A stretch of 64,000 nt of DNA, taken from assembly GCA_025465095.1 (NCBI GenBank), contig JAODME010000012.1, forward strand, positions 150,428 to 214,427, in the 5' to 3' direction. Shown here piece after piece: positions 25,682-34,918 of the stretch (position 1 is its first letter; every line of letters starts with the position of its first letter). This stretch comes from Microbacteriaceae bacterium. GTDB lineage: Bacteria > Actinomycetota > Actinomycetes > Actinomycetales > Microbacteriaceae. A program made the position numbers and the translations under genes. Below the pieces are notes generated by a model. It was not told where the DNA came from and searched no databases. It saw only the letters and a list, made by a program, of their open reading frames with translations.

Positions 25682-26113
25682 TCAGGAAAGAGGCTTGAGC
25701 AACACGAGCGGAATCTCTCGATTTGTGCGCCTCTGGTATCGCGCGTAGTTGGGGTGATTAGCGGTGATCTGCGGCCAGAGTTGCGCCCGCTCCTCCGGAG
25801 TAGCGATGCGCGCCGTCATCCGCACCGGTACGCCCCCGTTCATCGCGACCGCGACTCGCGGCTCGTCGCGCAGATTGTGCAGCCAGGACGGATGCCTGTC
25901 GTCGCCGCCACGCGAGGCGACGACGACGTAAGCGTCGCCGACCCGCATCGGGGCCGTGAGGAGGGTCAAGCGAGGCCGCCCGCTGCGGCGCCCGATCGTC
26001 GTGAGCTCGAGTACCTGCATACCCAACGCGTTCCAGCCGAGCCGCCCGCCGCTGACACCCAGAGCGAGCCGATGAATCGAGTTCATTGCTTTCAGGGCGA
26101 AGTCTGAGGGCAC
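25682..26113 (-). CDS. deazaflavin (F420)-dependent nitroreductase family protein, DUF385
   Basis: This 143-residue split-beta-barrel protein matches the DUF385/Ddn-like family, many of which use coenzyme F420. Key features are LELTTIGRRSGRPRLTLLT (about 36-54) and HPSWLHNLRDEPRVAV (about 74-89). Substrate is unknown; quinone or nitro-compound reduction is typical. GTG 26111-26113 is preceded at 6 nt by TAGACT (26120-26125, minus strand). It is convergent with kynU, 8 bp apart. Confidence 0.88.
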   Translation of the reverse strand: MPSDFALKAMNSIHRLALGVSGGRLGWNALGMQVLELTTIGRRSGRPRLTLLTAPMRVGDAYVVVASRGGDDRHPSWLHNLRDEPRVAVAMNGGVPVRMTARIATPEERAQLWPQITANHPNYARYQRRTNREIPLVLLKPLS

Positions 26114-26233
26114 GCCCCGAGTCTACGGACCGGTTCGAGCCGGAGTGAGGGTCAGTCTGAATTGTGAGTCACGGGAACCCGGCGGCCGAGCGGCGGTCAG
26201 GCGGGCGCAGAGCGGCCACCCGATAATGGAGGC

Positions 26234-26746
26234 ATGAACAGCAGCCCCGCCCCGCTCGAGGTCACCCGACGAACCCGGCACATCCCGTTCTCACCGAGAG
26301 CCCTCTACCGCACGATGGCGGTCGCGGAGGCCGTCACTTGGACGCTCCTGATCGCCGGGATGGTCCTCAAGTACGCACTGCAGGCCGGCGGCCTCGGCGT
26401 GCAGGTGGGCGGGTTCCTGCACGGGCTCGTCTTTCTCGCCTACGCGATGGCGGCCGTGTTCGTCGGGGTGAACCAGCGCTGGAGCGCGCGACTCATGGGA
26501 GCCGCGGTGGTCAGCGCGGTCGTGCCCTACGCAACGATCCCGTTCGGCCGATGGCTCGAGCGGCGGCAGAGACTCGATGGGCCGTGGCGCACGACCGGCA
26601 CCGACGATCCGCGGGATCGTGGGGTGCTCGACACGCTGCTGCGCTGGGTGCTCAACCGTCCCGTGCTGCTCGTTGTGCTCTTCGTCGTCGGTCTCACGAT
26701 CGTGATGGCCACCCTTCTCGTGATCGGTCCTCCCGGCGGCCGGTGA
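26234..26746 (+). CDS. DUF3817 domain membrane protein
   Basis: This 170-residue integral membrane protein contains the DUF3817 core (RALYRTMAVAEAVTWTLLIAG, in part, about 22-42, then KYALQAGG and the FLHGLVFLAYA helix), plus a final helix at about 137-162. DUF3817 has no assigned function, though it often appears in small actinobacterial membrane proteins. Start ATG 26234 is preceded by GATAAT (26222-26227) and GGAGG, so either a leaderless or a very short-leader transcript is possible. Confidence 0.85.
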   Translation: MNSSPAPLEVTRRTRHIPFSPRALYRTMAVAEAVTWTLLIAGMVLKYALQAGGLGVQVGGFLHGLVFLAYAMAAVFVGVNQRWSARLMGAAVVSAVVPYATIPFGRWLERRQRLDGPWRTTGTDDPRDRGVLDTLLRWVLNRPVLLVVLFVVGLTIVMATLLVIGPPGGR

Positions 26747-26880
26747 GCGTACGCGGCGGCAGGCGAGCGAGCCAGCCAAGGGTCGGCGTCGGCGTCGGGT
26801 GTGCCTGTTCGAGCCCGCACCCTCGACGCGAGCGCACACACGTGGGCGACGGGCGTCGTCGCGTGCCGTGCCGCCCAGTG

Positions 26881-27726
26881 TCAGCGCGAGCTGATCTGAG
26901 AGAACTTGCGAATCGACAGCGGCACGAATACCGAGAGCAGCACGACGATGCCGATGAGCACCGTCAGCACGGGATTCTGCTGCGTCCACGTGTCCGGCAC
27001 CGGAGTCTGCGGCGGCACGTTACCGAACAGCTCGCGCGCGGCCTGCACGAGTGCCGACACCGGGTTGTACTCGGCGAAGACGCGCAATGGGGTGGGCAGG
27101 TTCTCGCTCGGAACGAAGGCGTTCGAGATGAAGGTGAGCGGGAACAGCACGAGGAACGACACGTTGTTGATCACCTCGGGACTGCGCACGCTCATGCCGA
27201 TGAAGGCCATCACCCAGGAGAACGCGTAGGCGAACAGCAGCAGCAGTGCTATGGCGGCGATCGCCTCCAGCGGACTCGAGCGCACCCGCCATCCGACCAC
27301 CAGACCGGTCGCGATCATCACGAGCATCGAGATGCCATTGATGAGCAGGTCACCGTTGGTGCGCCCGACGAGGACCGCCGACGGGCTCATCGGCAGGGTG
27401 CGGAAACGGTCGATGATGCCCTCTTTGAGGTCTTGCGCCATCGCCGACCCCGAGTAGGTCGACCCGAACACCACGGTCTGAGCGAAGATCCCGGCCATGA
27501 TGAATTCCTTGTAGTCGCTGCCAGGAATGTCGATACTGCCGGCGTACACGTAGCTGAACAGCAGCACGAACATGATCGGCTGCAGCGTCGTGAACACGAG
27601 GATGTCTGGCACCCGCTTGATCTTTATCAGATTGCGGCGGGTGGTGATCCAGCCGTCGGAGAACCAGGATGCCGTGGACGCCGCGCGTGGCGCACCGGTG
27701 GCCGGTTCTCTGACCGCCGTCGTCAT
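26881..27726 (-). CDS. ABC-2 transporter permease (DrrB-like)
   Basis: This 281-residue permease has a cytoplasmic N-terminal tail and six membrane helices. The conserved ABC-2 block is DLKEGIIDRFRTLPMSPSAV (about 98-117). It is encoded 4 bp overlapping the ATPase gene upstream (ATGA), so the two form a single exporter of the daunorubicin-resistance type. Cargo is unknown, and there is no biosynthetic cluster nearby. Convergent neighbour DUF3817 ends 134 bp away, and no clear terminator is seen in that gap. Confidence 0.92.
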   Translation of the reverse strand: MTTAVREPATGAPRAASTASWFSDGWITTRRNLIKIKRVPDILVFTTLQPIMFVLLFSYVYAGSIDIPGSDYKEFIMAGIFAQTVVFGSTYSGSAMAQDLKEGIIDRFRTLPMSPSAVLVGRTNGDLLINGISMLVMIATGLVVGWRVRSSPLEAIAAIALLLLFAYAFSWVMAFIGMSVRSPEVINNVSFLVLFPLTFISNAFVPSENLPTPLRVFAEYNPVSALVQAARELFGNVPPQTPVPDTWTQQNPVLTVLIGIVVLLSVFVPLSIRKFSQISSR

Positions 27727-28703
27727 GATGCCTTCTCCTTCTCGTCATCGGCGCTCGCCGAATGCCCGGTGAGCTGAAGGAACACGTCGTCGAGGGTGGG
27801 TCGCTGCATTCCCGCGTCGTGCAACCGGATGCCGTCGCGCTCGACCTGCCCGAGCACCGCCTGCAGTGCCGTCGGACCATTCGCGACGGTGACGGCGAGA
27901 GTTCGCCGGTCGGAGGAGACCTCGGGTGCGGCGGTACCGACCGAGCGGAGGATAGCGACGGCCGCATCGCTGTCGCCTTCGCTGACCAGGCTCAGCTCGA
28001 CCCGCTGGCCGCCAATCGACGACTTCAGCTCGTCTGAGGTGCCCTGGGCGATCACCGTTCCGTGATCGATCACCGCGATGTCGTCAGCGAGCCGATCGGC
28101 TTCCTCCAGGTACTGTGTCGTGAGCAGCACGGTCGTGCCCTGGGCGACGAGCCGCGTGATGATGTCCCACAGGCCGAGCCGGCTGCGTGGGTCGAGTCCG
28201 GTGGTCGGCTCATCGAGGAAGAGCACCTGCGGATCGATGACCAGGGCGCCCGCCAGGTCGATGCGGCGGCGCATGCCGCCCGAGAATCCCTTGACGGGGC
28301 GGTTCTGCGCCTCGGTGAGGTCGAACAGCTCGATGAGCTCCCGTGCTCGGCGGCGTGATGCCTTGGCGCCCAGATGATAGAGCCGGCCAATCATGTCGAG
28401 ATTCTCGAACCCGGTCAGATTCTCGTCGACCGCCGCGTACTGGCCCGAGACGCCGATCATCCGTCGAATCTGATCGCCGTCCGTTTGAACGTCTATCCCG
28501 TCGATCGTCGCGGTTCCGGAATCGGGACGGATGAGCGTTGTCAGCACCTTCACCGCCGTGGTCTTGCCCGCCCCGTTCGGCCCGAGGAGCGCGGTGACCG
28601 TGCCCTGCGGTACGGAGAGGCTGAGCCCGTCGAGGGCATGGACAGCCGGAGCGCCCTTCGGCGTATAGGTTTTTGCCAAATCGTGCGCTTCGATGTAGGC
28701 CAT
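27723..28703 (-). CDS. ABC transporter ATP-binding protein (DrrA-like)
   Basis: This 326-residue ATPase has Walker A GPNGAGKTT (about 38-46), signature FSGGMRRRIDLA (about 142-153), Walker B VLFLDEPTTGLDPRSR (about 159-174) and the C-terminal domain typical of DrrA exporters (about 235-320). The start at ATG 28701-28703 fits TATCTT (28710-28715, minus strand) 6 nt upstream, so a leaderless mRNA is likely; the open frame extends much further upstream without sign of coding. It overlaps the permease gene by 4 bp. Confidence 0.93.
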   Translation of the reverse strand: MAYIEAHDLAKTYTPKGAPAVHALDGLSLSVPQGTVTALLGPNGAGKTTAVKVLTTLIRPDSGTATIDGIDVQTDGDQIRRMIGVSGQYAAVDENLTGFENLDMIGRLYHLGAKASRRRARELIELFDLTEAQNRPVKGFSGGMRRRIDLAGALVIDPQVLFLDEPTTGLDPRSRLGLWDIITRLVAQGTTVLLTTQYLEEADRLADDIAVIDHGTVIAQGTSDELKSSIGGQRVELSLVSEGDSDAAVAILRSVGTAAPEVSSDRRTLAVTVANGPTALQAVLGQVERDGIRLHDAGMQRPTLDDVFLQLTGHSASADDEKEKAS

Positions 28704-28971
28704 GTGCAGAAGATAGCGGACGCCGGTGACATCGGAATGTCGCGCTGATCGCGCTGATCGCTCCTTCGAGATCAAGTCGAGGACGGGGTCGGTCATCGGA
28801 CATTCTCCGCCGGACCGGTGACGTTGGCAACAGAATGCTCGGGGCGCGGTCACGGCGACCAATAGCCCAGCACGCGAATGCTCCTTCTGCTCGTGGCCCC
28901 GGCTCACCCGCCCGGACCCGCGCCGCGCCGATCGCGTAGCGTGGGAGACGAGCCGTCGACCGGAGGATTCC

Positions 28972-30393
28972 ATGCCTGCTGAAACCGCTGAAACGCAAGA
29001 CCGCTTCGATGTCGCCGTGATCGGTGCGGGACCCGCCGGCACCGCCGCCGCTCTGCGTGCTGCCGAGCTCGGCGCCCGCGTCGTGGTACTCGAGGCCGAT
29101 CGCACGGGCGGAACCTGCGTCAACACCGGTTGCGTACCTACCAGGGTGCTCGCCCGCACGGCGCGGATGATGCGTGAGGTGCGCACCGCGAACGACTACG
29201 GCATCCGGGTGACCGACCAGCGGCTCGAATGGGCGGTGACGGTCGACCGTGTCGAGGAACGCGTGGAACGCGTCCGCTCGATCAAGAGCGAGGCGCGCCG
29301 ATTCGCGCAGGCCGGTGTCGAACTGATCCTCGAAGGACGAGCCAGATTCGCCGATGCCGCCACCCTCGTTCTGGACAGCGGGCGCCGCATCACGGCGGAC
29401 TCGTTCCTCGTCTGCGTCGGCGGGCACTCGCGGCGACTGCCCGTGCCGGGCGCCGAACTCGCGACCGTTCCGGAGGACGTGCTGACGCTGTCGCCGCTGC
29501 CCAACCGTGTCGCGATCATCGGCGCCGGCAACACAGGGGCGCAGTTGACCACGATCTTCAGCTCCTTCGGCGCGCGAGTGACCCTGCTCGACGTCGCCCC
29601 GAGAATCCTGATGCCCTCCGATGCGGAGATCTCGGCAACCGTCGCGGCGGCGTTCACCGCGCAAGGAGTGACCGTTCGCACCGGGATCGACACCGTAGAG
29701 AGGTTGGTGCGGGAGCCGGACGGCTCGATCGCCCTGACATGGCGGGAGGACGGGCATCCCCGATCCGTCGCCGTCGACGCCGTCATCATGGCGACCGGCT
29801 GGCCCGCGGATGTGGAGGACCTCGGCCTCGAGAACGCGGGGATCGAGGTGGAGCGGTCGGCGATCCCGGTGGACCAGTACTTCCGCAGCGCGGTGCCGCA
29901 CATCTTCGCCGTCGGCGACGCGAACGGTCGGGACATGCTCGTGCAGGCTGCACAGTTCGAGGGTGAGGCCGCGGCCGAGAACGCGGTGCTCGGGGCGAAC
30001 CGGCGCACCCCGCACCATCTGCTTCCGGCCGGCGGGTTCACTGACCCCGACTACGCGGGGGTAGGGCTCACGGAGGAGCAGGCACGCGCGCGTGACCCGC
30101 GCTGCGTCGTCTCACTCGTGCCGTACTCCGCGCTCGACCGCGCGGTGATCGACGACCGCGAACGCGGATTCCTCAAGCTCATCGCCGACCGCCGCCGCGA
30201 GCTCATCCTCGGCGCGCATGCCGTCGGCGAGAACGCCGTCGAGGTCATCCAGTCGGTCACTACGGCGATGGCGGCGGGAGTCGACGTGGCGACGCTCGCC
30301 AACGTGAAGTTCGCCTATCCGACCTACAGTGCGGTGATCGGGTTGGCGGCGCGGGGGTTGCTCGCTTCCGGGGATGACCCGCCACTCGAGTAG
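28972..30393 (+). CDS. FAD/NAD(P) disulfide-reductase-fold oxidoreductase
   Basis: This 473-residue class I pyridine nucleotide-disulfide oxidoreductase has the FAD loop VIGAGPAGTAAALRA (about 16-30), the redox pair Cys49/Cys54 in GGTCVNTGCVPT, the NAD loop IIGAGNTGAQL and the C-terminal dimer domain. In true disulfide reductases the dimer domain supplies a His-Glu pair; here that stretch reads FAYPTYSAVIG (about 445-455), so the catalytic His is Tyr and the Glu is Ala. It therefore may not reduce glutathione, mycothiol or mercury in the usual way. GGAGG precedes ATG 28972. It is divergent from the DrrAB genes. Confidence 0.9.
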   Translation: MPAETAETQDRFDVAVIGAGPAGTAAALRAAELGARVVVLEADRTGGTCVNTGCVPTRVLARTARMMREVRTANDYGIRVTDQRLEWAVTVDRVEERVERVRSIKSEARRFAQAGVELILEGRARFADAATLVLDSGRRITADSFLVCVGGHSRRLPVPGAELATVPEDVLTLSPLPNRVAIIGAGNTGAQLTTIFSSFGARVTLLDVAPRILMPSDAEISATVAAAFTAQGVTVRTGIDTVERLVREPDGSIALTWREDGHPRSVAVDAVIMATGWPADVEDLGLENAGIEVERSAIPVDQYFRSAVPHIFAVGDANGRDMLVQAAQFEGEAAAENAVLGANRRTPHHLLPAGGFTDPDYAGVGLTEEQARARDPRCVVSLVPYSALDRAVIDDRERGFLKLIADRRRELILGAHAVGENAVEVIQSVTTAMAAGVDVATLANVKFAYPTYSAVIGLAARGLLASGDDPPLE

Positions 30394-30502
30394 TGCGGTG
30401 CCGACGCCACTGTGCGACACCTGTCGGATAGCCGGCCCGAGCACGATACTAAGTGGATTCCCGAGCGCGCAGGTCTCGATTCATGGGTGGCGGCGACGCC
30501 GC

Positions 30503-32413
30503 TCACTCGGGCACGGCAACCAGCCGCGCCCGGAGCATCGCGAGCTGGCGGTTGAGTTCTTCGGGCACTTTGCCGTCAAATCCCGCGAAGAACTCTTCCG
30601 TCGAGTCGACCTCGGCGAGCCAGGACTCGCGGTCGACCTCGAATAGCTTCTCCAGGTCGCCGGCGCGCAGGCCGAGTCCTTCGAGGCTTAAACCCGACGG
30701 CGTGGGGGTGAGTCCGAGCGGTCCGTCGATCGCCGCGCGCTGCCCGTCGACGCGCTCAAGGATCCACGCGAGCACGCGGGAGTTCTCGCCGAAGCCGGGC
30801 CAGAGGAACGAACCATCCGCGTCCTTGCGGAACCAGTTGACCTGGAAAATGCGCGGCATCCGTCCGCCCGGGCGCAGCTTCTGGCCCACGTCGAGCCAAT
30901 GGGCGAAGTAGTCCGCCATGTTGTACCCGCAGAAGGGCAGCATCGCGAACGGGTCGCGGCGCAGTTCGCCGACCGTTCCCTCCGCCGCAGCCGTCTGCTC
31001 GGAGGAGACCGTGGCGCCGAGGAACACGCCGTGCTCCCAGTCGCGGGCCTCGACGACGAGTGGCACGTTGGTCGCGCGGCGTCCGCCGAAGACGATGGCA
31101 TCGACCACGACGCCCCGGGGGTCCTCCCAGTCGTCCGAGATCGTCGGGCACTGCCTGGCTGCGACTGTAAAGCGGGAGTTCGGGTGCGCGGCGGGAGTAC
31201 CGGCATCCGGGCTCCAATCCTTGCCCTGCCAGTCGATCAGGTGATCCGGAGCATGTTTCGTCATCCCCTCCCACCAGACGTCTCCGTCGTCACGCAGTGC
31301 GACGTTCGTGAAGATCGTGTTGCCCCACATCGTCTCCATCGCGGTGGCGTTCGTCGACATGCTGGTGCCCGGCGCGACCCCGAAGAACCCTGCCTCAGGG
31401 TTGATCGCTCGCAGGGTGCCGTCCGCTGCCGGATGCAGCCACGCGATGTCATCGCCGATGGTCTCGACCGTCCAGCCGGGAACTGTCGCCTTGAGCATGG
31501 CGAGATTGGTCTTGCCGCAAGCAGAAGGGAAGGCGGCGACGACGTGAAAGGCGCGGCCGCGCGGGTTGGTGACTTTGAGAATGAGCATGTGCTCGGCGAG
31601 CCAGCCCTCCTCGAGCGCCATGGTCGAGGCAATGCGCAGGGCGAACGCCTTCTTGGCAAGCAGTGCGTTTCCGCCGTAGGCCGACCCGTATGACCAGATT
31701 TCCCGCGTTTCGGGGAAGTGGGAGATGTACTTGGTCGTGTTGCAGGGCCATGAAACATCGGCCTGTCCCGGGGCGAGGGGCACCCCGACGCTGTGGATCG
31801 CGGGAACCCACTTCGTTGTCGCCTCAATCTGCGCGAGGGCGGCCGACCCCATCCTGGTCATGATCGCGGTGCTCGCGACGACGTAGGGGGAGTCGGTGAC
31901 CTGCACGCCCAGCCGGGCGAGTGGTGAGCCGACCGGGCCCATCGAGAACGGGACCACGTACATCGTCCGGCCGTGCATGCTGCCGGCGAACAGGCCGAGA
32001 AGGGTTGTCCGCATCTCGGCCGGGTCAGCCCAGTTGTTGGTGGGTCCGGAGGCCTCCTCGGTCTCGGAGCAGATGAATGTGCGGTCCTCGACACGAGCGA
32101 CGTCGTGCGGGTCGCTTCGCGCGAGAAAGCTGTACGGTCGGTGCTCCGGGTTCAGTTGAATGAGCGTGCCTTGCGTGACCATCAGGTGCACGAGACTGTC
32201 CCACTCCTGCGGCGAGCCATTGCACCACACGATCTCTTCGGGCTGGGTGAGGGCGGCGATGGACTCGACCCACCGGACGACAGCAAGATCGGTACCGGAC
32301 GGCGCGCTGCGTGCCATCAGGCTAGGAGCAAGCACGGCCCCTCGTGGTTGCGCGGCCGCCCCGGCAGGGGTCGCGCTCGGGGTGGTCGAGCGACTCAGGG
32401 TGGCACTGCTCAT
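30503..32413 (-). CDS. pckG: phosphoenolpyruvate carboxykinase (GTP)
   Basis: This 636-residue enzyme turns oxaloacetate and GTP into phosphoenolpyruvate, the entry step of gluconeogenesis. The PEPCK-specific loop [12 protein letters not shown] (about 287-298), [21 protein letters not shown] and the WCNGS segment define the GTP class. Length is normal. GAGAGGACC upstream of ATG 32411-32413 gives a leadered start. It is divergent from a RamB-like regulator across a 115-bp region, so regulation of carbon flux by that protein is likely. Confidence 0.96.
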   Translation of the reverse strand: MSSATLSRSTTPSATPAGAAAQPRGAVLAPSLMARSAPSGTDLAVVRWVESIAALTQPEEIVWCNGSPQEWDSLVHLMVTQGTLIQLNPEHRPYSFLARSDPHDVARVEDRTFICSETEEASGPTNNWADPAEMRTTLLGLFAGSMHGRTMYVVPFSMGPVGSPLARLGVQVTDSPYVVASTAIMTRMGSAALAQIEATTKWVPAIHSVGVPLAPGQADVSWPCNTTKYISHFPETREIWSYGSAYGGNALLAKKAFALRIASTMALEEGWLAEHMLILKVTNPRGRAFHVVAAFPSACGKTNLAMLKATVPGWTVETIGDDIAWLHPAADGTLRAINPEAGFFGVAPGTSMSTNATAMETMWGNTIFTNVALRDDGDVWWEGMTKHAPDHLIDWQGKDWSPDAGTPAAHPNSRFTVAARQCPTISDDWEDPRGVVVDAIVFGGRRATNVPLVVEARDWEHGVFLGATVSSEQTAAAEGTVGELRRDPFAMLPFCGYNMADYFAHWLDVGQKLRPGGRMPRIFQVNWFRKDADGSFLWPGFGENSRVLAWILERVDGQRAAIDGPLGLTPTPSGLSLEGLGLRAGDLEKLFEVDRESWLAEVDSTEEFFAGFDGKVPEELNRQLAMLRARLVAVPE

Positions 32414-32495
32414 TGGAGGTCCTCTCGCGGGTCAAGAAACGGGTCTCTTTCATGATTCACCGATCCAGTCCTGGAATTGAACCCCCGTGAGTCAG

Positions 32496-32522
32496 CAATA
32501 AGTGCATATCTTTCGCTATTGT
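32496..32522. promoter_or_regulatory. A+T-rich inverted repeat between pckG and the RamB-like gene
   Basis: CAATA (32496-32500) and TATTG (32517-32521) form an inverted repeat with a 16-nt spacer. TATTGT (32517-32522) is also a good -10 box 6 nt before the regulator start, so an operator here would make the regulator autoregulatory and could affect divergent pckG. It is AT-rich in a GC-rich setting. Confidence 0.45.
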
Positions 32523-32528
32523 CAAGCC

Positions 32529-33962
32529 ATGCACGATCTCAACACCCTTGGCCAGCGCATCCGCCACTTCCGAGGGCGATCATCGCTCACCCTCGACCAA
32601 CTGGGGGCCGCCGTCGGCATCGCTGGGAGCCAGCTGTCGCTTATCGAGAACGGGCGCAAGGAGCCGCGGCTGTCGTTGCTGTCACGGATCGCGCAGGCGC
32701 TCGGAACGGACGTCAGCGAGCTGCTGGATGAGTCGCCGCCGAGCCCGAGGGCGGCGCTCGAGATCGAACTCGACCGGGCGCAGAGGTCGTCCGTCTACGC
32801 CGCGCTGGGGCTGCCGGCGATACGGGTCTCCCGGTCGATCAACGACGAGGCACTCACCGCGATCGTCGGGCTGCATCGCGAGCTCGCGCGCCGGGATAGC
32901 GAGGCGATCGCAACCCCGGAGGAGGCGCGTCGCGCCAACACCGAGCTCCGGCAAGGGATGCGCAAGCTCGACAACCACCTGCCGGAGATCGAGCAGCTCG
33001 CGGAAGACACGCTGCGCGACGTGGGCCACAGCACCGGGGCGCTCACGCACCGCTCCGTGAGCCTCATCGCCGAAAGGCTCGGCTTCGAACTCGTGCACGT
33101 GGGAGACCTGCCTCACTCCGCGCGCTCGGTCACTGACCTCGCCAATGGCCGCATCTACCTTCCGCCGGCATCCATCCCAGGCGGTCACGGCCTGCGTTCC
33201 ATGGCGCTGCAGGCGATGGCGCACCGGTTGCTCGGGCACGAGCATCCGCATGACTACGCCGACTTCCTCCGTCAGCGGCTCGAGATCAACTACTTCGCCG
33301 CCGCCTGCCTGATGCCCCGAACCCAGTCGGTCGAGTTCCTGCGGTCGGCGAAGGCCGATAGGGACATCGCGGTCGAGGACTTCCGGGACGCGTTCGGCGT
33401 GACCCACGAGGCTGCCGCCTTGCGGATGACGAATCTCGCCACTCCTCACCTCGACATGCAGCTGCACTTCCTGCGCGTCGGCGATGACGGCGCCGTGTAC
33501 AAGGCGTATGAGAACGACGGACTACGCCTGCCGGTCGATGTCACCGGCTCGACGGAGGGCCAGCTCGTCTGCCGTGCCTGGAGCGCCCGCCAGGCGTTCG
33601 CGCGCACGAACCGTACGACCGAGTTCTACCAGTACACCGATACCCCGGAGGGCACATTCTTCGAGTCGACCCAGACCGGGACTACGGACGCCGGCGAGTT
33701 CTCGATCACGATCGGTGTGCCATTCACCCACTCGAAGTGGTTCAGGGGGCGGGAGACCCCGACCCGCACGACGTCACGCTGTCCCGACAAAAACTGTTGC
33801 ATGCGGCCATCCGATGAGCTCGCGAACCGTTGGTCGGGCAAGGCCTGGTCGAGCGCCAAGCTGCACGCCCACATCCTGGCGCCACTGCCCTCCGGAACCT
33901 TTCCGGGGGTCGACGACCGTGAGCTGTACGAGTTTCTCGAGGCGCACGCGGCGAAGGAGTAG
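32529..33962 (+). CDS. XRE/ImmA-IrrE/DUF2083 regulator, RamB-like
   Basis: This 477-residue regulator has an N-terminal XRE helix-turn-helix (LGQRIRHFRGRSSLTLDQLG then SQLSLIENGRKEPRLSLLSR, about 6-50), a central ImmA/IrrE-like metallopeptidase-fold domain (about 155-290) and a C-terminal DUF2083 domain with a Cys cluster CPDKNCCM (about 418-425). This is the RamB/PrpR architecture, known in Corynebacterium and Mycobacterium to control acetate and propionate metabolism. Divergence from pckG suggests the same kind of role here. TATTGT lies 6 nt before ATG 32529, so the transcript is likely leaderless. Confidence 0.9.
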   Translation: MHDLNTLGQRIRHFRGRSSLTLDQLGAAVGIAGSQLSLIENGRKEPRLSLLSRIAQALGTDVSELLDESPPSPRAALEIELDRAQRSSVYAALGLPAIRVSRSINDEALTAIVGLHRELARRDSEAIATPEEARRANTELRQGMRKLDNHLPEIEQLAEDTLRDVGHSTGALTHRSVSLIAERLGFELVHVGDLPHSARSVTDLANGRIYLPPASIPGGHGLRSMALQAMAHRLLGHEHPHDYADFLRQRLEINYFAAACLMPRTQSVEFLRSAKADRDIAVEDFRDAFGVTHEAAALRMTNLATPHLDMQLHFLRVGDDGAVYKAYENDGLRLPVDVTGSTEGQLVCRAWSARQAFARTNRTTEFYQYTDTPEGTFFESTQTGTTDAGEFSITIGVPFTHSKWFRGRETPTRTTSRCPDKNCCMRPSDELANRWSGKAWSSAKLHAHILAPLPSGTFPGVDDRELYEFLEAHAAKE

Positions 33963-33970
33963 CGAACCGA

Positions 33971-34645
33971 CTACAGGTTGCCGAGGTCGGACGACAGTGC
34001 GCGCACGATCTCGAAACCCTCCGCGTGGGCGTTTCTCGCCTGGCCGCCGCGAAAGACCGCAGCCCCTCGCAGGACCCGTCCACCCGTGTAGGGCTTGCCG
34101 GACTGGTCCTTGTGTCTTTCGACGGCGGCCACCTTAGCTTCGGCGTAGTCAGAGACGTCGACGAAGTAACTGGGCGAGAATCCGCTCGTGGCGGAGGGAC
34201 TCTCGAAGCACATGATCGTGGGACTGCGCCGTGCGCCACGCAACGTGGCGAGATGCACGGCGTGGTGGTCCTGGAGCTGATCATGAGCGGAATGGGTGAG
34301 GATGATGTCGGGTCTGAACAGATCGACGGCCACCTCGACGACCTTCACCATCGTCTCGATCTCGGTGGTCATCGCCGAGTCCGTGAAGTCCTGCACTGAG
34401 ATTCCGGCGAGATCCAGGCGTTCCATGCCGGCGGTCGCTTCGGCCTCGCCCCCGCCGCCCTGGCTCATCACAATCGCCATGACCTGGTGACCCTCGTCTG
34501 AGAAGCGAGCGAGGGACCCGCCGCAAGCCGCTTCAAGGTCATCCGGATGCGCGCCGACCACGAGAACGCGTCGTACCCGGGCGGGCGAGCCGTTGCCGTG
34601 AGGGAAGTAGGACATCATGGCCTGGGTGAAGCGGCGAATACGCAC
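33971..34645 (-). CDS. PIG-L family deacetylase
   Basis: This 224-residue LmbE-like protein has the metal motif AHPDD (about 32-36) and the second metal site in SAHDQLQDHHAVH (about 118-130). Family members remove acetyl groups from N-acetylglucosaminyl compounds, including mycothiol and bacillithiol precursors, or from antibiotic sugars. The substrate is not evident. GTG 34645 is preceded by GAGGGG on the minus strand; an ATG 30 bp downstream is an alternative. The 273-bp region upstream, to the FAH gene, contains nothing I can recognise. Confidence 0.87.
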   Translation of the reverse strand: MRIRRFTQAMMSYFPHGNGSPARVRRVLVVGAHPDDLEAACGGSLARFSDEGHQVMAIVMSQGGGGEAEATAGMERLDLAGISVQDFTDSAMTTEIETMVKVVEVAVDLFRPDIILTHSAHDQLQDHHAVHLATLRGARRSPTIMCFESPSATSGFSPSYFVDVSDYAEAKVAAVERHKDQSGKPYTGGRVLRGAAVFRGGQARNAHAEGFEIVRALSSDLGNL

Positions 34646-34918
34646 GTCAGTTCCCCTCGAGCGGCGTCGAAACCGCCGTCACCGGTGGGGCAGCGATGCG
34701 GCGATTGTCCGCGATGGGTGGCGGAATCGGGCTAGCGGGCATGACGGTATGACGGCTGATCACCATCAGGTTCGGTCCTTCGGGTATCTGGTCTCAGCAA
34801 TCGGGGTAGCTGAGAAATCGGGTCTGCTGAGCGTACTGCTTCGCCCTTCCCGCCGTCAACGATCCCTTGGACGCAGTTGCGGACCGTGGCGCAGCCTCGG
34901 CAGGCCCAGCGCAAGAGG

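Noticed and set aside
28210..30018. 602-codon minus-strand open frame over the oxidoreductase gene
   Set aside because: GC-rich shadow of the third codon positions; the + strand carries a clear FAD/NAD flavoprotein.
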